The notes beneath the pieces were generated by a model. The model saw nothing but the letters and a program-made list of their open reading frames with translations. It searched no databases and was not told the origin of the DNA. From Seleniibacterium sp963677135 (lineage in GTDB: Bacteria > Desulfobacterota > Desulfuromonadia > Desulfuromonadales > Geopsychrobacteraceae): a stretch of DNA of 64,000 nucleotides. The position numbers and the translations under genes are program-made. The first letter of the stretch is position 1; the number at the start of each line of letters is the position of its first letter. Of the stretch, positions 33,934-42,955 are shown one piece after another. Location: positions 124,001-188,000 of the forward strand of contig CAXXLS010000002.1 of the NCBI GenBank assembly GCA_963677135.2, read 5' to 3'.

Positions 33934-33973
33934 GTCGCCAATAACATAACAATAGTATTGTCAAGGATAGAAT

Positions 33974-35164
33974 ATGAAAGCCAAGTTGCTGCTTGTCGGC
34001 CTGCTGATTTTCGGCCTGTCTGCTCCTGCCATGGCGGCAGAAAACCTCAAGGAGATGTTTTCTCAGGGAACCCTCAAGGGGGAACTCAGTCTGCTGAACT
34101 TTACTCGTGATTTCAAGAACGGTACCCGCGATAATCAGGATACCGCCCTGGGTGGGGCGCTGTATTACAAGACCGACTCCTTCAAGGGGATCAGCCTCGG
34201 TGTCGCTTTCGGCACCACCAATGATGTCGTCAATGATGATGATAAAAACTTTTATTACGGTTTGACCGCCCCGGTTCATCAGAATGTCAGCCGCCTGCAG
34301 GAATACTATATCCAGGGCGACTACTTCGATACCTCGGTCAAGATCGGTGCCCAGGAAGTCAATACGCCGTTTCTGAATATTCATCCCATCCGCATGATTC
34401 ACCGGACCTATCGCGGACTTTCCGTGGTCAATAAGTCGGTCAAAAATCTGTCCCTGATGGGTTACTACCTCAAGGACAACATGGGATGGGTTGATGAGGA
34501 ATTCATTTCCTTTACCGATGATGTCTACATTGCCGGTGCCGCCTACAAGCTGCCTTTCAAAGCCGTCAGCACCAGGGTGCAGGCCTGGTATTTCACCATG
34601 CCCGACAGCTTCTACCAGACCTATTTCAAGGCTGATTTCAGCAAGAAACTTGATGATGTCCTCCTGCATGCATCACCGACCGTGTTCACCCAGGAAGCCC
34701 AGGGGGACAAGCTGGATGGCGAGCTGGATACCTATCAGTACGGGATGAATGCCGGTATCGGCGCCTTCGGGTTTGACCTGACCGCGTTTTACGCCAAAAC
34801 CGGCGATGATTCCATCCGTGACAACTGGGGTTATGGCAAGATCATTATCCAGCAGGTTGTCAACTCCGGCGACGCCATGTCGGGGGACCGCAGTGATGAG
34901 GATGCTTATGCCGCACGCCTGTCCTATGATTTTGGTTCTGTCGGCGTGAAGGGACTCAAGGCGTATGTCTTTCATGCCCTCTACGATGCTCCGGCAAGCA
35001 CCATCAACGAAACCGATTTCAGCATTCAGTACGCCTTTTCCGGTGAACTGGACGGTCTCAGCATCAGGGCGCGTTACGCCAAGGTCGACAAGGACAGTGG
35101 TCAGGAAGACCTTGACGATGTTCGTTTTTATGTTACCTATCGTTTTGGCATGAGCGGCCAATAA
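33974..35164 (+). CDS. OprD-like outer membrane porin
   Basis: The 396-residue precursor has a signal peptide (LLLVGLLIFGLSAPAMAAEN, cleavage after AMA near residue 22). The mature part is an alternating beta-barrel pattern (GELSLLNFTRDFKNG, DTALGGALYYKTDSFKGISL, YYIQGDYFDTSVKIGAQEV) ending in VRFYVTYRFGMSGQ. The layout and the repeated YxxxGxxFDxxxKxG type segments fit the OprD family, which admits carboxylates and amino acids. It is the fourth element of the reductase operon and probably lets the acceptor acid into the periplasm. A strong terminator follows. Confidence 0.75.
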   Translation: MKAKLLLVGLLIFGLSAPAMAAENLKEMFSQGTLKGELSLLNFTRDFKNGTRDNQDTALGGALYYKTDSFKGISLGVAFGTTNDVVNDDDKNFYYGLTAPVHQNVSRLQEYYIQGDYFDTSVKIGAQEVNTPFLNIHPIRMIHRTYRGLSVVNKSVKNLSLMGYYLKDNMGWVDEEFISFTDDVYIAGAAYKLPFKAVSTRVQAWYFTMPDSFYQTYFKADFSKKLDDVLLHASPTVFTQEAQGDKLDGELDTYQYGMNAGIGAFGFDLTAFYAKTGDDSIRDNWGYGKIIIQQVVNSGDAMSGDRSDEDAYAARLSYDFGSVGVKGLKAYVFHALYDAPASTINETDFSIQYAFSGELDGLSIRARYAKVDKDSGQEDLDDVRFYVTYRFGMSGQ

Positions 35165-35213
35165 GCGGCATCTCTGATGATATCTGAAAATGTAACGGTG
35201 AGATGAGAATACT

Positions 35214-35270
35214 GGCCATTGCCGGAGAAAGCTTCCGGTCAGGAAGGGCAATGGCCGGTGATTTTTTTTT
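35214..35270 (+). terminator. Terminator after the porin gene
   Basis: GGCCATTGCC (35214-35223) and GGCAATGGCC (35247-35256) form a perfect 10-bp stem, followed by GGTGA and a run of nine T. tatA begins 69 nt later, so tatA probably has its own promoter or read-through. Confidence 0.88.
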
Positions 35271-35338
35271 GGGACAGGCTTCAGGTCCCGAACGCGGTAT
35301 CCCCGCAATCGGGTGAACCAATAAGGAGTAATAATCGA

Positions 35339-35533
35339 ATGTTTGGACTCGGTACTCAGGAATTGCTCATTATCCTTGTCATTGCCATGGTGCTTTTCGG
35401 GGCGGGAAAATTGCCCCAGGTCGGGAGTTCTCTGGGCAAGGGCATCCGTAATTTTAAGAAAGGGATGACGGAGGAGGGACCTGACGACCTGCTGGAAAGC
35501 AAAGTCTCGGACGTTCCGGGCAGTGACCGCTGA
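35339..35533 (+). CDS. tatA: Twin-arginine translocase subunit TatA
   Basis: The 64-residue protein has the TatA layout: a short N-terminus (MFGLGTQELLII), one membrane helix (about residues 8-24) ending in FGAGKLPQVGSSLGKGIRNF, the FG hinge and amphipathic helix, and an acidic tail. It forms the pore of the Tat system, which exports folded proteins such as the FAD reductase encoded 2 kb upstream. AAGGAG lies 11 nt before the ATG. No tatB or tatC is adjacent. Confidence 0.93.
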   Translation: MFGLGTQELLIILVIAMVLFGAGKLPQVGSSLGKGIRNFKKGMTEEGPDDLLESKVSDVPGSDR

Positions 35534-35727
35534 AAAGCCCCGAATTTGGTGCGGTCCAGATGGTCTGAAGTGAGGCCTTCTCTCTTTTATTCGGATCCTG
35601 CCCGATTTTTTCAGCTTATTCGGACAGCCCGTATCGACAGCCCTGCGGTTGTGTGGTAACAATGTTCTAAAGCCTTCAAGGCGAACACCATATCCTCTTG
35701 GTCAGGATATGCCTGCGGAGCAAGATG

Positions 35728-36615
35728 ATGGCAAACAAAAAGGTCCGTTTGGGAAGTCATTGTCCGCAGATCCTGGGGGCTGACGGTCTTCCTCTTCTGC
35801 AGCTGCCGCAAGGATGGCCGGGGTTGCGGATCGAAGAGACCATCGTGCCGGCCCGCGCCGAATGTGGTCCGCAGTACACAGGAATGCCTATCCTGTCTGT
35901 CGGGATAAATGCCAATGTCAGGCGTTGGTATCGCAGCGGCTGCAAGACCATTGAACTCAATGAACCGCCTCCCGCTTTCGATATCCTGGGGTCAACCTAT
36001 GAGCGCGATTACGGACGCTGGGAGGGCGAGAAGGGCTCCTGCCTCAAAGTCAGCCTGACTCCGGCAGTGATGCAGCGCTATTTTCCGGAAGAGGCGCCGT
36101 TCTTCGATCTGGAGACCCGCTTTGCCCATACCGACACGCAACTCAGAGAGCTCCTGCTCTCCCTGGCACATGAAATCAAAACCGGCCTGCCCAATGGCGT
36201 CATGTATGCAGAAGCGCTGTCGATGGCGGTCATCGGCTGGCTGAGCCAGCATTACCGAGCCTCGAAGAATTCTCCCCGCCGGACAAGCCGGAAACTCTCA
36301 CCGCGGCATCAGAGCCGGATTGAAGCCTACGTTGAGGAGTTTCTCGATACCGACATCACGGTGGACAAGCTGGCGGCTTTGGCCGGCATCAGCCCCAGCC
36401 ATTTTTTTCTGCTCTTCAGGGCCTCTTTTGGTCTTCCTCCTCACCAGTACATGATGAAAAGGCGGGTCGAAAAAGCCGCTCGCCTGCTGAAGTCCGAACC
36501 AGACCGGGCCATCTCGGATATCGCCATATCGACAGGTTTCTCCAGCCAGGCGCATCTGACCAAGATTTTCAAGCGCTACATGAAGCAGACTCCGCTCCGC
36601 TGGAGATCTCAGTGA
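35728..36615 (+). CDS. AraC family transcriptional regulator
   Basis: The protein of about 295 residues has a C-terminal AraC DNA-binding domain with two helix-turn-helix units (TVDKLAALAGISPSHFFLLF and ISDIAISTGFSSQAHLTKIF, then QTPLRWR). The N-terminal 180 residues form an effector domain that I cannot assign to a ligand. ATG 35728 has GGAG 7 nt upstream; ATG 35725 and an extension to 35698 are alternatives. It lies between the reductase cluster and the tannase-type esterase and might control either. Confidence 0.85.
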   Translation: MANKKVRLGSHCPQILGADGLPLLQLPQGWPGLRIEETIVPARAECGPQYTGMPILSVGINANVRRWYRSGCKTIELNEPPPAFDILGSTYERDYGRWEGEKGSCLKVSLTPAVMQRYFPEEAPFFDLETRFAHTDTQLRELLLSLAHEIKTGLPNGVMYAEALSMAVIGWLSQHYRASKNSPRRTSRKLSPRHQSRIEAYVEEFLDTDITVDKLAALAGISPSHFFLLFRASFGLPPHQYMMKRRVEKAARLLKSEPDRAISDIAISTGFSSQAHLTKIFKRYMKQTPLRWRSQ

Positions 36616-37155
36616 CGGGATCCCCAATCGTTCGCCGCCCGCCTTCGCTGTGATAGACAATTATTTTGCAGAGTCGATGGCGGCCTTGATTTTTCTTCTT
36701 TCCCCGGGCGGGTGGGGCGGCGGAACATGTCCGTATTCGAAGCTCCAGTACCTTGTCTCCTTCTTGCTGTTATCCTTACTGTTAGGAAATTATAGTTCCT
36801 GGGCTTTTTCTGGCCGTTGAAGGAAATAGCTTTTCTCCTGCCGCCTGTTACCTTGGGACCGTCCCCACGTCTGGTCCGAAATAATCAGAAAAGGCCTTGA
36901 AATTTTGCATATCCCGTCCGGATGGAGGCTTGTCCGGTGACCATATCTTTGTATAAGAATTCCAGAGGAATGTGAAAGACGCCATCTTTGGAGGTGGGTA
37001 GAATGCTGTTATGAAACTCACGGAACATCCTTTTAGGAAGGATAGTTCGGTTGCCTCGTATCACCCTGTTCAGACTTTTCTTCAGGATATTCGGCTGCGG
37101 GAAATGGCCGGATAATGACTGCCGCAAGGCGCTTATTCCAATCGGGAGGTAGGTT
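36616..37155. other. 540-bp intergenic region with possible minus-strand gene remnants
   Basis: No intact gene is seen. On the minus strand 36661-36789 is open for 43 codons and ends in a protein-like tail (RYWSFEYGHVPPPHPPGERR then KIKAAIDSAK and TAA) without any start. Further upstream, 36885-37199 is open for 104 codons (LPKRMFREFHNSILP, IPLEFLYKDMVTGQASIRTG) but has no ribosome binding site and overlaps the next gene's start. They may be pieces of one decayed gene. I do not recognise the family. The plus-strand GGGAGG at the end is the ribosome binding site of the esterase gene. Confidence 0.4.
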
Positions 37156-38904
37156 ATGCGTAAAAAGAAGTTTTTGTCAGCTCTGCTTGTTGTTCCCATG
37201 TGTCTGTTGCTCTGGTCATGCGGGGACGATAATAAGTCGTCCAGGGCCAGTTCTCTGCCACAGCTTGATCCGGCAGAGCCGGGGAACTTGTCTGTTTGCG
37301 AGGATCTTCTTTTGCACTTCAGTTTTGCCGATACGGTGATTGACAGTGCGGATCTGATTGCCGCCGGAGATGTTTCCTACAATAGCGGTGCTGAAATGTA
37401 TGCCGCTCCTGAGCACTGTCTGGTAACCGGTAAAATGAATGAGCGCACCGGTGTCGCCACCATTCTGAATTCTGCCGGAACCTACTCTATCGGCTTCGAG
37501 ATGCGGCTGCCAAGCGACTGGAATGGGCGCTTTTATTATCAGGCTAATGGTGGTGTTGACGGGACTGTTCATGCCGCTGTCGGGCGCTTCATGAGTTCGA
37601 ACGGATCTGATGCGGCGGCCCTGGGCAAAGGTTTCGCGGTCATCAGTTCCAATGCGGGGCACAGCCCCGGGGCGCCGTTCTTCGGTCTCGATCCCCAGGC
37701 GCGTCTGGACTACGGTTATAATGCGGTTGCGGAACTGACTCCCATGGCCAAGGCCCTGATTGAGGAAGCCTACGGTAAACAGCCGGATCGTTCCTACTTT
37801 GGCGGCTGTTCCAACGGTGGTCGTCACACTATGGTCGCATCTGCGCGTTATGCCGATCAATATGACGGGTTCCTGGCCGGGCATCCCGGTTTCAACCTGC
37901 CTAAAGCCGCAGTCGCACAGATGTACGGTATTCAGCAGTTCTCGACATTGGTGACTGTCGATACGACTGACGGTGCTTCGGCTTTGGCATCTCTCCAGGA
38001 AGCGATTACCGCGGACGAGTTTGACATGATTGCTGAAAACGTCCTGCGAAAGTGCGATGGCCTTGACGGTGCCAGCGACGGCATGATTGGAGATCTCTAT
38101 GGCTGCCAGGACGCCTTCGATCTTGACGAGGATGTTCCGACCTGTGCCGGTGACAGGGATGGGACCTGCCTGACCGCGGACCAGAAGACAGTTCTGGCCA
38201 ATATTATGGCCGGTCCTCAAAATTCGGCCGGGAATATCTATACCAGCTTTCCGTATGATGCCGGGATGAGCGGTGCCGACTGGTTCAAGTGGGAGTATGA
38301 AATGGGACTGACTCGCGATCCCGGGGCCGTCGCTTACATCTTTTCGACCCCGCCGACCAATTACGTCATGGCGGGACAGAGTGACTTCGATTATATCCAA
38401 AGCTTCAGCATGGAGGATGATGCGCCCAAAATCTACGCTACCGATGCCACCTATACGGAGTCCGCTATCGACTTTATGACTCCCCCTAATCCGACCGATC
38501 TTTCTACCCTGAAAAAACGCGGAGCCAAAATGCTGGTGATTCATGGGGCTTCTGATGCCGTCTTTTCGGTACAAGACACCGTGGACTGGTACCAGGGGCT
38601 GGAAAACGCCAACTCAGGCGATGCCTCTAATTTTGCGCGGCTGTTTCTGGTGCCCGGAGAAAATCACTGTGGTGGTGGACCGGCAACCGATAAATTCGAC
38701 GCTCTCGATGCCCTGGTTGACTGGGTTGAAGAAGGGATCGCTCCTGAAAGCATTACCGCCTCAGCGCGTTCGGAAAATACTGAACTGCCAAGTAACTGGT
38801 CAAGCGACCGAACCCGCCCCCTGTGCCCTTATCCGCAAATTGCCAAGTATATCGGCTCCGGCAGTTTCGAGGATGAATTCAGTTTTATCTGTGAAGAACC
38901 GTAG
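37156..38904 (+). CDS. Tannase/feruloyl esterase family lipoprotein
   Basis: The 582-residue protein is a predicted lipoprotein (LLLWSC lipobox, Cys22). It carries the complete CS-D-HC signature of the tannase family: Cys218-Ser219 in GGCSNGGRH, Asp467 in HGASDAVF and His504-Cys505 in ENHCGGGP, where the two cysteines join the catalytic Ser and His by a disulfide. Typical segments are FYYQANGGVDGTV, GFAVISSNAGHS and YDGFLAGHPGFNLP. Such enzymes release gallate, ferulate or other hydroxycinnamates from esters. GGGAGG lies before the ATG. It may feed the reductase module upstream; that is inference. Exact substrate unknown. Confidence 0.9.
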   Translation: MRKKKFLSALLVVPMCLLLWSCGDDNKSSRASSLPQLDPAEPGNLSVCEDLLLHFSFADTVIDSADLIAAGDVSYNSGAEMYAAPEHCLVTGKMNERTGVATILNSAGTYSIGFEMRLPSDWNGRFYYQANGGVDGTVHAAVGRFMSSNGSDAAALGKGFAVISSNAGHSPGAPFFGLDPQARLDYGYNAVAELTPMAKALIEEAYGKQPDRSYFGGCSNGGRHTMVASARYADQYDGFLAGHPGFNLPKAAVAQMYGIQQFSTLVTVDTTDGASALASLQEAITADEFDMIAENVLRKCDGLDGASDGMIGDLYGCQDAFDLDEDVPTCAGDRDGTCLTADQKTVLANIMAGPQNSAGNIYTSFPYDAGMSGADWFKWEYEMGLTRDPGAVAYIFSTPPTNYVMAGQSDFDYIQSFSMEDDAPKIYATDATYTESAIDFMTPPNPTDLSTLKKRGAKMLVIHGASDAVFSVQDTVDWYQGLENANSGDASNFARLFLVPGENHCGGGPATDKFDALDALVDWVEEGIAPESITASARSENTELPSNWSSDRTRPLCPYPQIAKYIGSGSFEDEFSFICEEP

Positions 38905-38940
38905 CGCGGGATTGGATTGTTCTGCATAACTTGCGTTTGC

Positions 38941-38975
38941 AAAACAGCCTGGAAATTTTTCCAGGCTGTTTTTTT
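38941..38975. terminator. Bidirectional terminator between esterase and mgtE
   Basis: AAAACAGCCTGGAAA (38941-38955) and TTTCCAGGCTGTTTT (38958-38972) make a perfect 15-bp stem with a 2-nt gap, with A-rich and T-rich flanks, between convergent genes. Confidence 0.9.
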
Positions 38976-38976
38976 A

Positions 38977-40338
38977 TCAGAGCTTATCAAGGACCAGGGC
39001 CGCAAAACTCAGCACCAGGAAAAAGCCGCACATATCGGTCATGGTGGTCAGCAGAGGGCTGGCCACCAGGGCCGGGTCGAGTTTCAGGCGTTTCAGTAAC
39101 AGCGGGATCAGTCCCCCGAGGGTGACGGCAACCACGGTATTGACGGCCAGGGCACCGCCGACCACCAGCCCCAGGAATGGATTCCCCTTCCAGAAAAAAG
39201 CGACGGCGCCCAGCAGGATCCCCAACGCGATCCCGTTGAGAATGCCCAGGCTGGCCTCCTTGCCGAGGACCCGGAGAAGTTCGGTAGGGCGCACCAGCCC
39301 CAGGGACAGTTCGCGCATGCTGACGGCCACCGCCTGATTTCCCGAGCAGCCGCTCATGTCACTGACCATGGGGAGAAACACGGCGAGGGCGATGGCTGCG
39401 GCCAGGGTGTCCTGGTAGATGGCGATGACGCTGGCCGCGACAATATTCAGGACAATGTTCAAAGAGAGCCATGACAGGCGGCGCCCGGACCTGGCGAGCA
39501 GGGGCATGGTCCGGAACTCTTCACCGCCGATAATCCCGGACAGCCCGAGAAACTGGTTGACGCTGCGCTTGCGGCGGGCGTCTTCAACCGCTTCCGGCAG
39601 GACCACCCCCTGCAGGCGGTTTTCGTGATCGACCACCGGCGCACCGAACAGATAGTGTTCCTCGAAGAAATTGCGCAGTTCATCCAGACTGGCCGCGACG
39701 GAGATTTTAAAGGGGTTGCGGATCATCAGGCTGTCGAGCCGGGTCGAACGCGGCGGGAAGAGCAGGTCGCGCATGCGCAGAACCCCCTCGAGGCGACCCT
39801 GGTCATCGGTGACGAACAGGTACTGGACGTTGTAGGTGGAGTATTCGTCCCGGTTGGCCTGAAAATCGTCGAGAACATCACGTACCGTCTGGGAGCTGCG
39901 GTAATCGAGGTACTCGGAAATCATCAGTCCCCCGGCGGTATCCGGGGCGTACTGGAGAAACTGGCGGGCCTCTTCGGCATCCTCGGGATCCATGTGGGCG
40001 ATGATGGCGTTGGCGTCGGCAGAGTCGAGTTCGCCGAGCAGGTCGACCACATGATCACTGTCGAGTTCCTCGAGGATGGCCGCCGCATGATCCGGAGACA
40101 GGTCCTCGATGAGGTCGACGGCCTGCTCGTCGGAGATGTCTTCAATGACCTCGGCGGCCTGCTCCGGGCTGAGCAGGGTGAGCAGCGCGCTCTGGGCCGC
40201 GGGAGGGAGCCGTGAGACGGTCAGGGCGGTGTCCGTCGGATTGATGCTGTTGAGGAACTCCAGCACCTGCTGGTGATCCTGGTTTTCAATCAGTTGGGTG
40301 AGTTGTTCCCAGGGTTTGGCCAATTCAAGCGTATTCAT
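38977..40338 (-). CDS. mgtE: Magnesium transporter MgtE
   Basis: The 453-residue protein has the MgtE order: N-terminal helical superfamily repeats (EQAAEVIEDISDEQAVDLIE, LSPDHAAAILEELDSDHVVD), tandem CBS domains (about residues 135-260), and five C-terminal membrane helices with the pore motif PMVSDMSGCSGNQA and LGGLIPLLLKRLKLDPALVA. It is a gated magnesium channel, closed by magnesium binding to the cytosolic domain. Single gene, ending at a shared terminator. Confidence 0.95.
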   Translation of the reverse strand: MNTLELAKPWEQLTQLIENQDHQQVLEFLNSINPTDTALTVSRLPPAAQSALLTLLSPEQAAEVIEDISDEQAVDLIEDLSPDHAAAILEELDSDHVVDLLGELDSADANAIIAHMDPEDAEEARQFLQYAPDTAGGLMISEYLDYRSSQTVRDVLDDFQANRDEYSTYNVQYLFVTDDQGRLEGVLRMRDLLFPPRSTRLDSLMIRNPFKISVAASLDELRNFFEEHYLFGAPVVDHENRLQGVVLPEAVEDARRKRSVNQFLGLSGIIGGEEFRTMPLLARSGRRLSWLSLNIVLNIVAASVIAIYQDTLAAAIALAVFLPMVSDMSGCSGNQAVAVSMRELSLGLVRPTELLRVLGKEASLGILNGIALGILLGAVAFFWKGNPFLGLVVGGALAVNTVVAVTLGGLIPLLLKRLKLDPALVASPLLTTMTDMCGFFLVLSFAALVLDKL

Positions 40339-40364
40339 AAATCACTATTCCGAAACTGGCAGGC

Positions 40365-40383
40365 GGCTGAAAAACATTCAGCC
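40365..40383. other. Short hairpin between alpha-E gene and mgtE
   Basis: GGCTGAA (40365-40371) and TTCAGCC (40377-40383) form a 7-bp stem upstream of mgtE and downstream of the alpha-E gene. It may be a weak terminator of the amidoligase cluster; no T-run is evident. Confidence 0.35.
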
Positions 40384-40470
40384 TTGCCGTTGCTGCGTTA
40401 AAAATTGTCTCAAGAGGTTCATTTCGCCCCTGACACCATCCTCACGAGGATGACCGTGGTTGTCCGTCGA

Positions 40471-41418
40471 TTACTGATAAGCGGGATCAAAGAACAGTTC
40501 ATGAATCTCTGCGCCGACATTGTTGATCTGATTCTGGGTGTCATCCAGGTACTCATGGAGACCTAAATCAAAAATTTCCTTGATGGAATTGTACTGGAAC
40601 GATGACAGCAGCCGGCCCAGGCTCTGCTCTGCCTTGTTGGCATAGGTTCCCCGGCTGCTTCCGGTAATGATGTTCAGCGAGTCCATGGCAATCGCCAGGC
40701 AGTGATGGATGGCGCGCGGAAAATGGCGGTCAAGCAGCAGGAATTCGGCGATTTTCTTGGGGTCGATACGGCCGTGGCGCTTGCGGTACATTTCGAGGGC
40801 GCTGGCGGAGCGCAGCAAGGCGGACCAGAGCAGGTTGTCGTAAGGGCTGCCGATATAATCGAGGGACGGCAGCAGAATGTAGTATTTGACATCGAGAATC
40901 CGGGTGGTCTTGTCCGCCCGCTCGAGCATCCGTCCGAGACGGCCGAAATGCCAGCCCTCACCGTGATTCATGGTGGCGTCGGTAATGCCGGAAAAGGTAT
41001 GGCAGGCGGTCATGATATCGACAAAAAACTGGTGCGGCAGGTCGAGGGAGGACTCCTTGGCCGCGGTGTTCATCATCAGGTAGAAGGTGTTGAGCTGCTC
41101 CCACATCTCCGAGCTGATATATTCGCGGATGGAGCGGGCGTTTTCCCGGGCGCCGCGGATGCAGGAGTTGATCGAGTTGGGATTGTCCCGATCGAAGGCC
41201 AGAAAATCGATGGCATTCTCACGGGTCGCTTCGCCATACATCTCCTTAAACAGTTCATGGTCGCCGGTGGTGTTGATCAGCGGCTGCCACTGGTTGCTGG
41301 CTCCGTCCGGAACGTCGAGGGTCATATGGTAGTTGGCATCGATAAAGCGGGTGACGTTTTCAGCTCTCTCGATGTAGCGATTCAGCCAATAGATTGAATT
41401 TGCAACACGACTCAGCAT
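40471..41418 (-). CDS. Alpha-E domain protein (DUF403, COG2307 type)
   Basis: The 315-residue all-helical protein opens with MLSRVANSIYWLNRYIERAE, the hallmark of alpha-E proteins, and continues with SEMWEQLNTFYLMMN, LGRMLERADKTTRILDVKYY and LLLDRHFPRAIHHCLA. The function is unknown; these proteins are almost always encoded with circularly permuted ATP-grasp and transglutaminase-like proteins and are thought to act with them in forming amide bonds. It begins at the last base region of the ATP-grasp gene, so the two are translationally coupled. A second alpha-E domain is fused to the ATP-grasp protein at 43885-46423. Confidence 0.9.
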   Translation of the reverse strand: MLSRVANSIYWLNRYIERAENVTRFIDANYHMTLDVPDGASNQWQPLINTTGDHELFKEMYGEATRENAIDFLAFDRDNPNSINSCIRGARENARSIREYISSEMWEQLNTFYLMMNTAAKESSLDLPHQFFVDIMTACHTFSGITDATMNHGEGWHFGRLGRMLERADKTTRILDVKYYILLPSLDYIGSPYDNLLWSALLRSASALEMYRKRHGRIDPKKIAEFLLLDRHFPRAIHHCLAIAMDSLNIITGSSRGTYANKAEQSLGRLLSSFQYNSIKEIFDLGLHEYLDDTQNQINNVGAEIHELFFDPAYQ

Positions 41419-42902
41419 CAGATCTCCTCCTCTGGCGATGATTCGGGGGATGAGCCTCCGTACTCGTTCAGAACCCAGGTATCCTTACTGCCTCCCCCCT
41501 GCGATGAATTGACGACCAGGCTGCCCTTTTTCAGGGCGACCCTCGTCAGTCCGCCGGGGAGCACGTAAATGCTCTCCCTGCCGTACAGGATGTAGGGACG
41601 CAGGTCGACATGACGGCCTTCGAAGTGCTCGTTGACCAGGATGGGAACCCGCGACAGGTCGAGGGTCGGCTGAGCGATGTAGGTCCGGGGATTGGCGATG
41701 ATCCTGCGCCGGAACTCGTCGCGTTCCTCCTGGGTCGAATGGGGACCGATCAGCATGCCGTAACCTCCCGATTCGTTGACCGCCTTGACGACCAGCTGGT
41801 CGAGATGCTCGAGCACGTAACGGCAGTCGTCGTCACGCCAGCAGGGATAGGTGGGAACATTGTTGATGATGGCATCTTCACCAAGGTAATAGCGGATAAT
41901 GTCAGGGGACGTAGGCATACACGGCCTTGTCGTCGGCGACCCCGGTGCCCGGCGCATTGGCCAGGGGCGACGGTCCCTTTTCTGAAGGCTTCCATAATGC
42001 CGGGAACTCCGAGCATGGAATCGGACCGGAACTCTCTGGGATCCATAAAATCATCGTCAATCCGGCGGTAGATGACATCGACCCGCTTCCAGGCCTGTCG
42101 TGGTCCGCATCATGACTTCACCTTTATGAATGACCAGGTCGTTCCCCTCGACCAGCTGGACACCCATCTGCTGGGCGAGGAAAGCTGTGCTCAAAGTAGG
42201 CGGAATTGTAAATGCCGGGAGTCCAGACCGCGACGATGGGAGCGCGGATGCCGGCCGGGGCCATTTCCTGAAGCATGTCGAGGAGCCGGCTGGGGTAATC
42301 GGTGACGGGCTGGACACTGCAGGCATCGAACACCATGGGGAAGGTCCGTTTCATGACCATGCGGTTTTTCCAGGACGTAGGAGACTCCGGATGGGCAGCG
42401 CAGGTTGTCTTCCAGCACGTAAAAACTGGCCGTCGCCACTGCGGACCAGGTCGGTGCCGGTGATATGGCACCAGATGCCGTTGGGAGGACTGATGCCCAT
42501 GCAGGGCTTGCGGTAGCCGTCCGCCGAGAAGATCAGGTCCGCGGGGATGACCCCATCCTTGATGATTTTCTGCTCGTTGTAGACATCGTTGATAAAGGCG
42601 TTGAGAGCCTGGATCCTCTGCTGCAGGCCCTGTTCGAGGATTTTCCACTCATTGGCCTGGACGATGCGCGGGACGATGTCAAAAGGAAAGATTTTTTCCG
42701 TCTGGGCCTCATTGCCATAGACGTTGAAGGTAATGCCCAGGTTCAGCAGGGCTCTTTCAGCTGCCTGCTGCCGCCGCTGGAGCTCCTGGTCCGGCAGGTT
42801 GCTCAACCGTTGTATCAGCAGGTCCGCACCCGGGCGAGGAGTCCCGTCGGCATAGAACATTTCATCATAGAAGCCTTCTGTGTCATATCCGTCAAATGTC
42901 AT
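41418..42902 (-). pseudogene. Circularly permuted ATP-grasp protein (DUF404/DUF407), broken by six single-base insertions
   Basis: From ATG 42902 the frame reads GYDTEGFYDEMFYADGTPRP, typical of the circularly permuted ATP-grasp family, to about residue 162, then shifts. Recognisable family sequence continues in successive frames: YVLEDNLRCPSGVSYVLE, NRMVMKRTFPMVFDACSVQP, LAQQMGVQLVEGNDLVIHKG, DPREFRSDSMLGVPGIMEAF, APGTGVADDKAV and PDIIRYYLGEDAIINNVPTY to the end. Each junction is repaired by removing one base at 42421-42425, 42365-42369, 42179-42180, 42089-42090, 41964-41967 and 41905-41908. The repaired protein is 492 residues, normal for the family. Either consensus errors or a real inactive gene. 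Confidence 0.85.
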
Positions 42903-42955
42903 AGCAAACTCCTTTTTGGGTTACGGTGTCGGGCTGGCGCCGTTATTTCACATCT

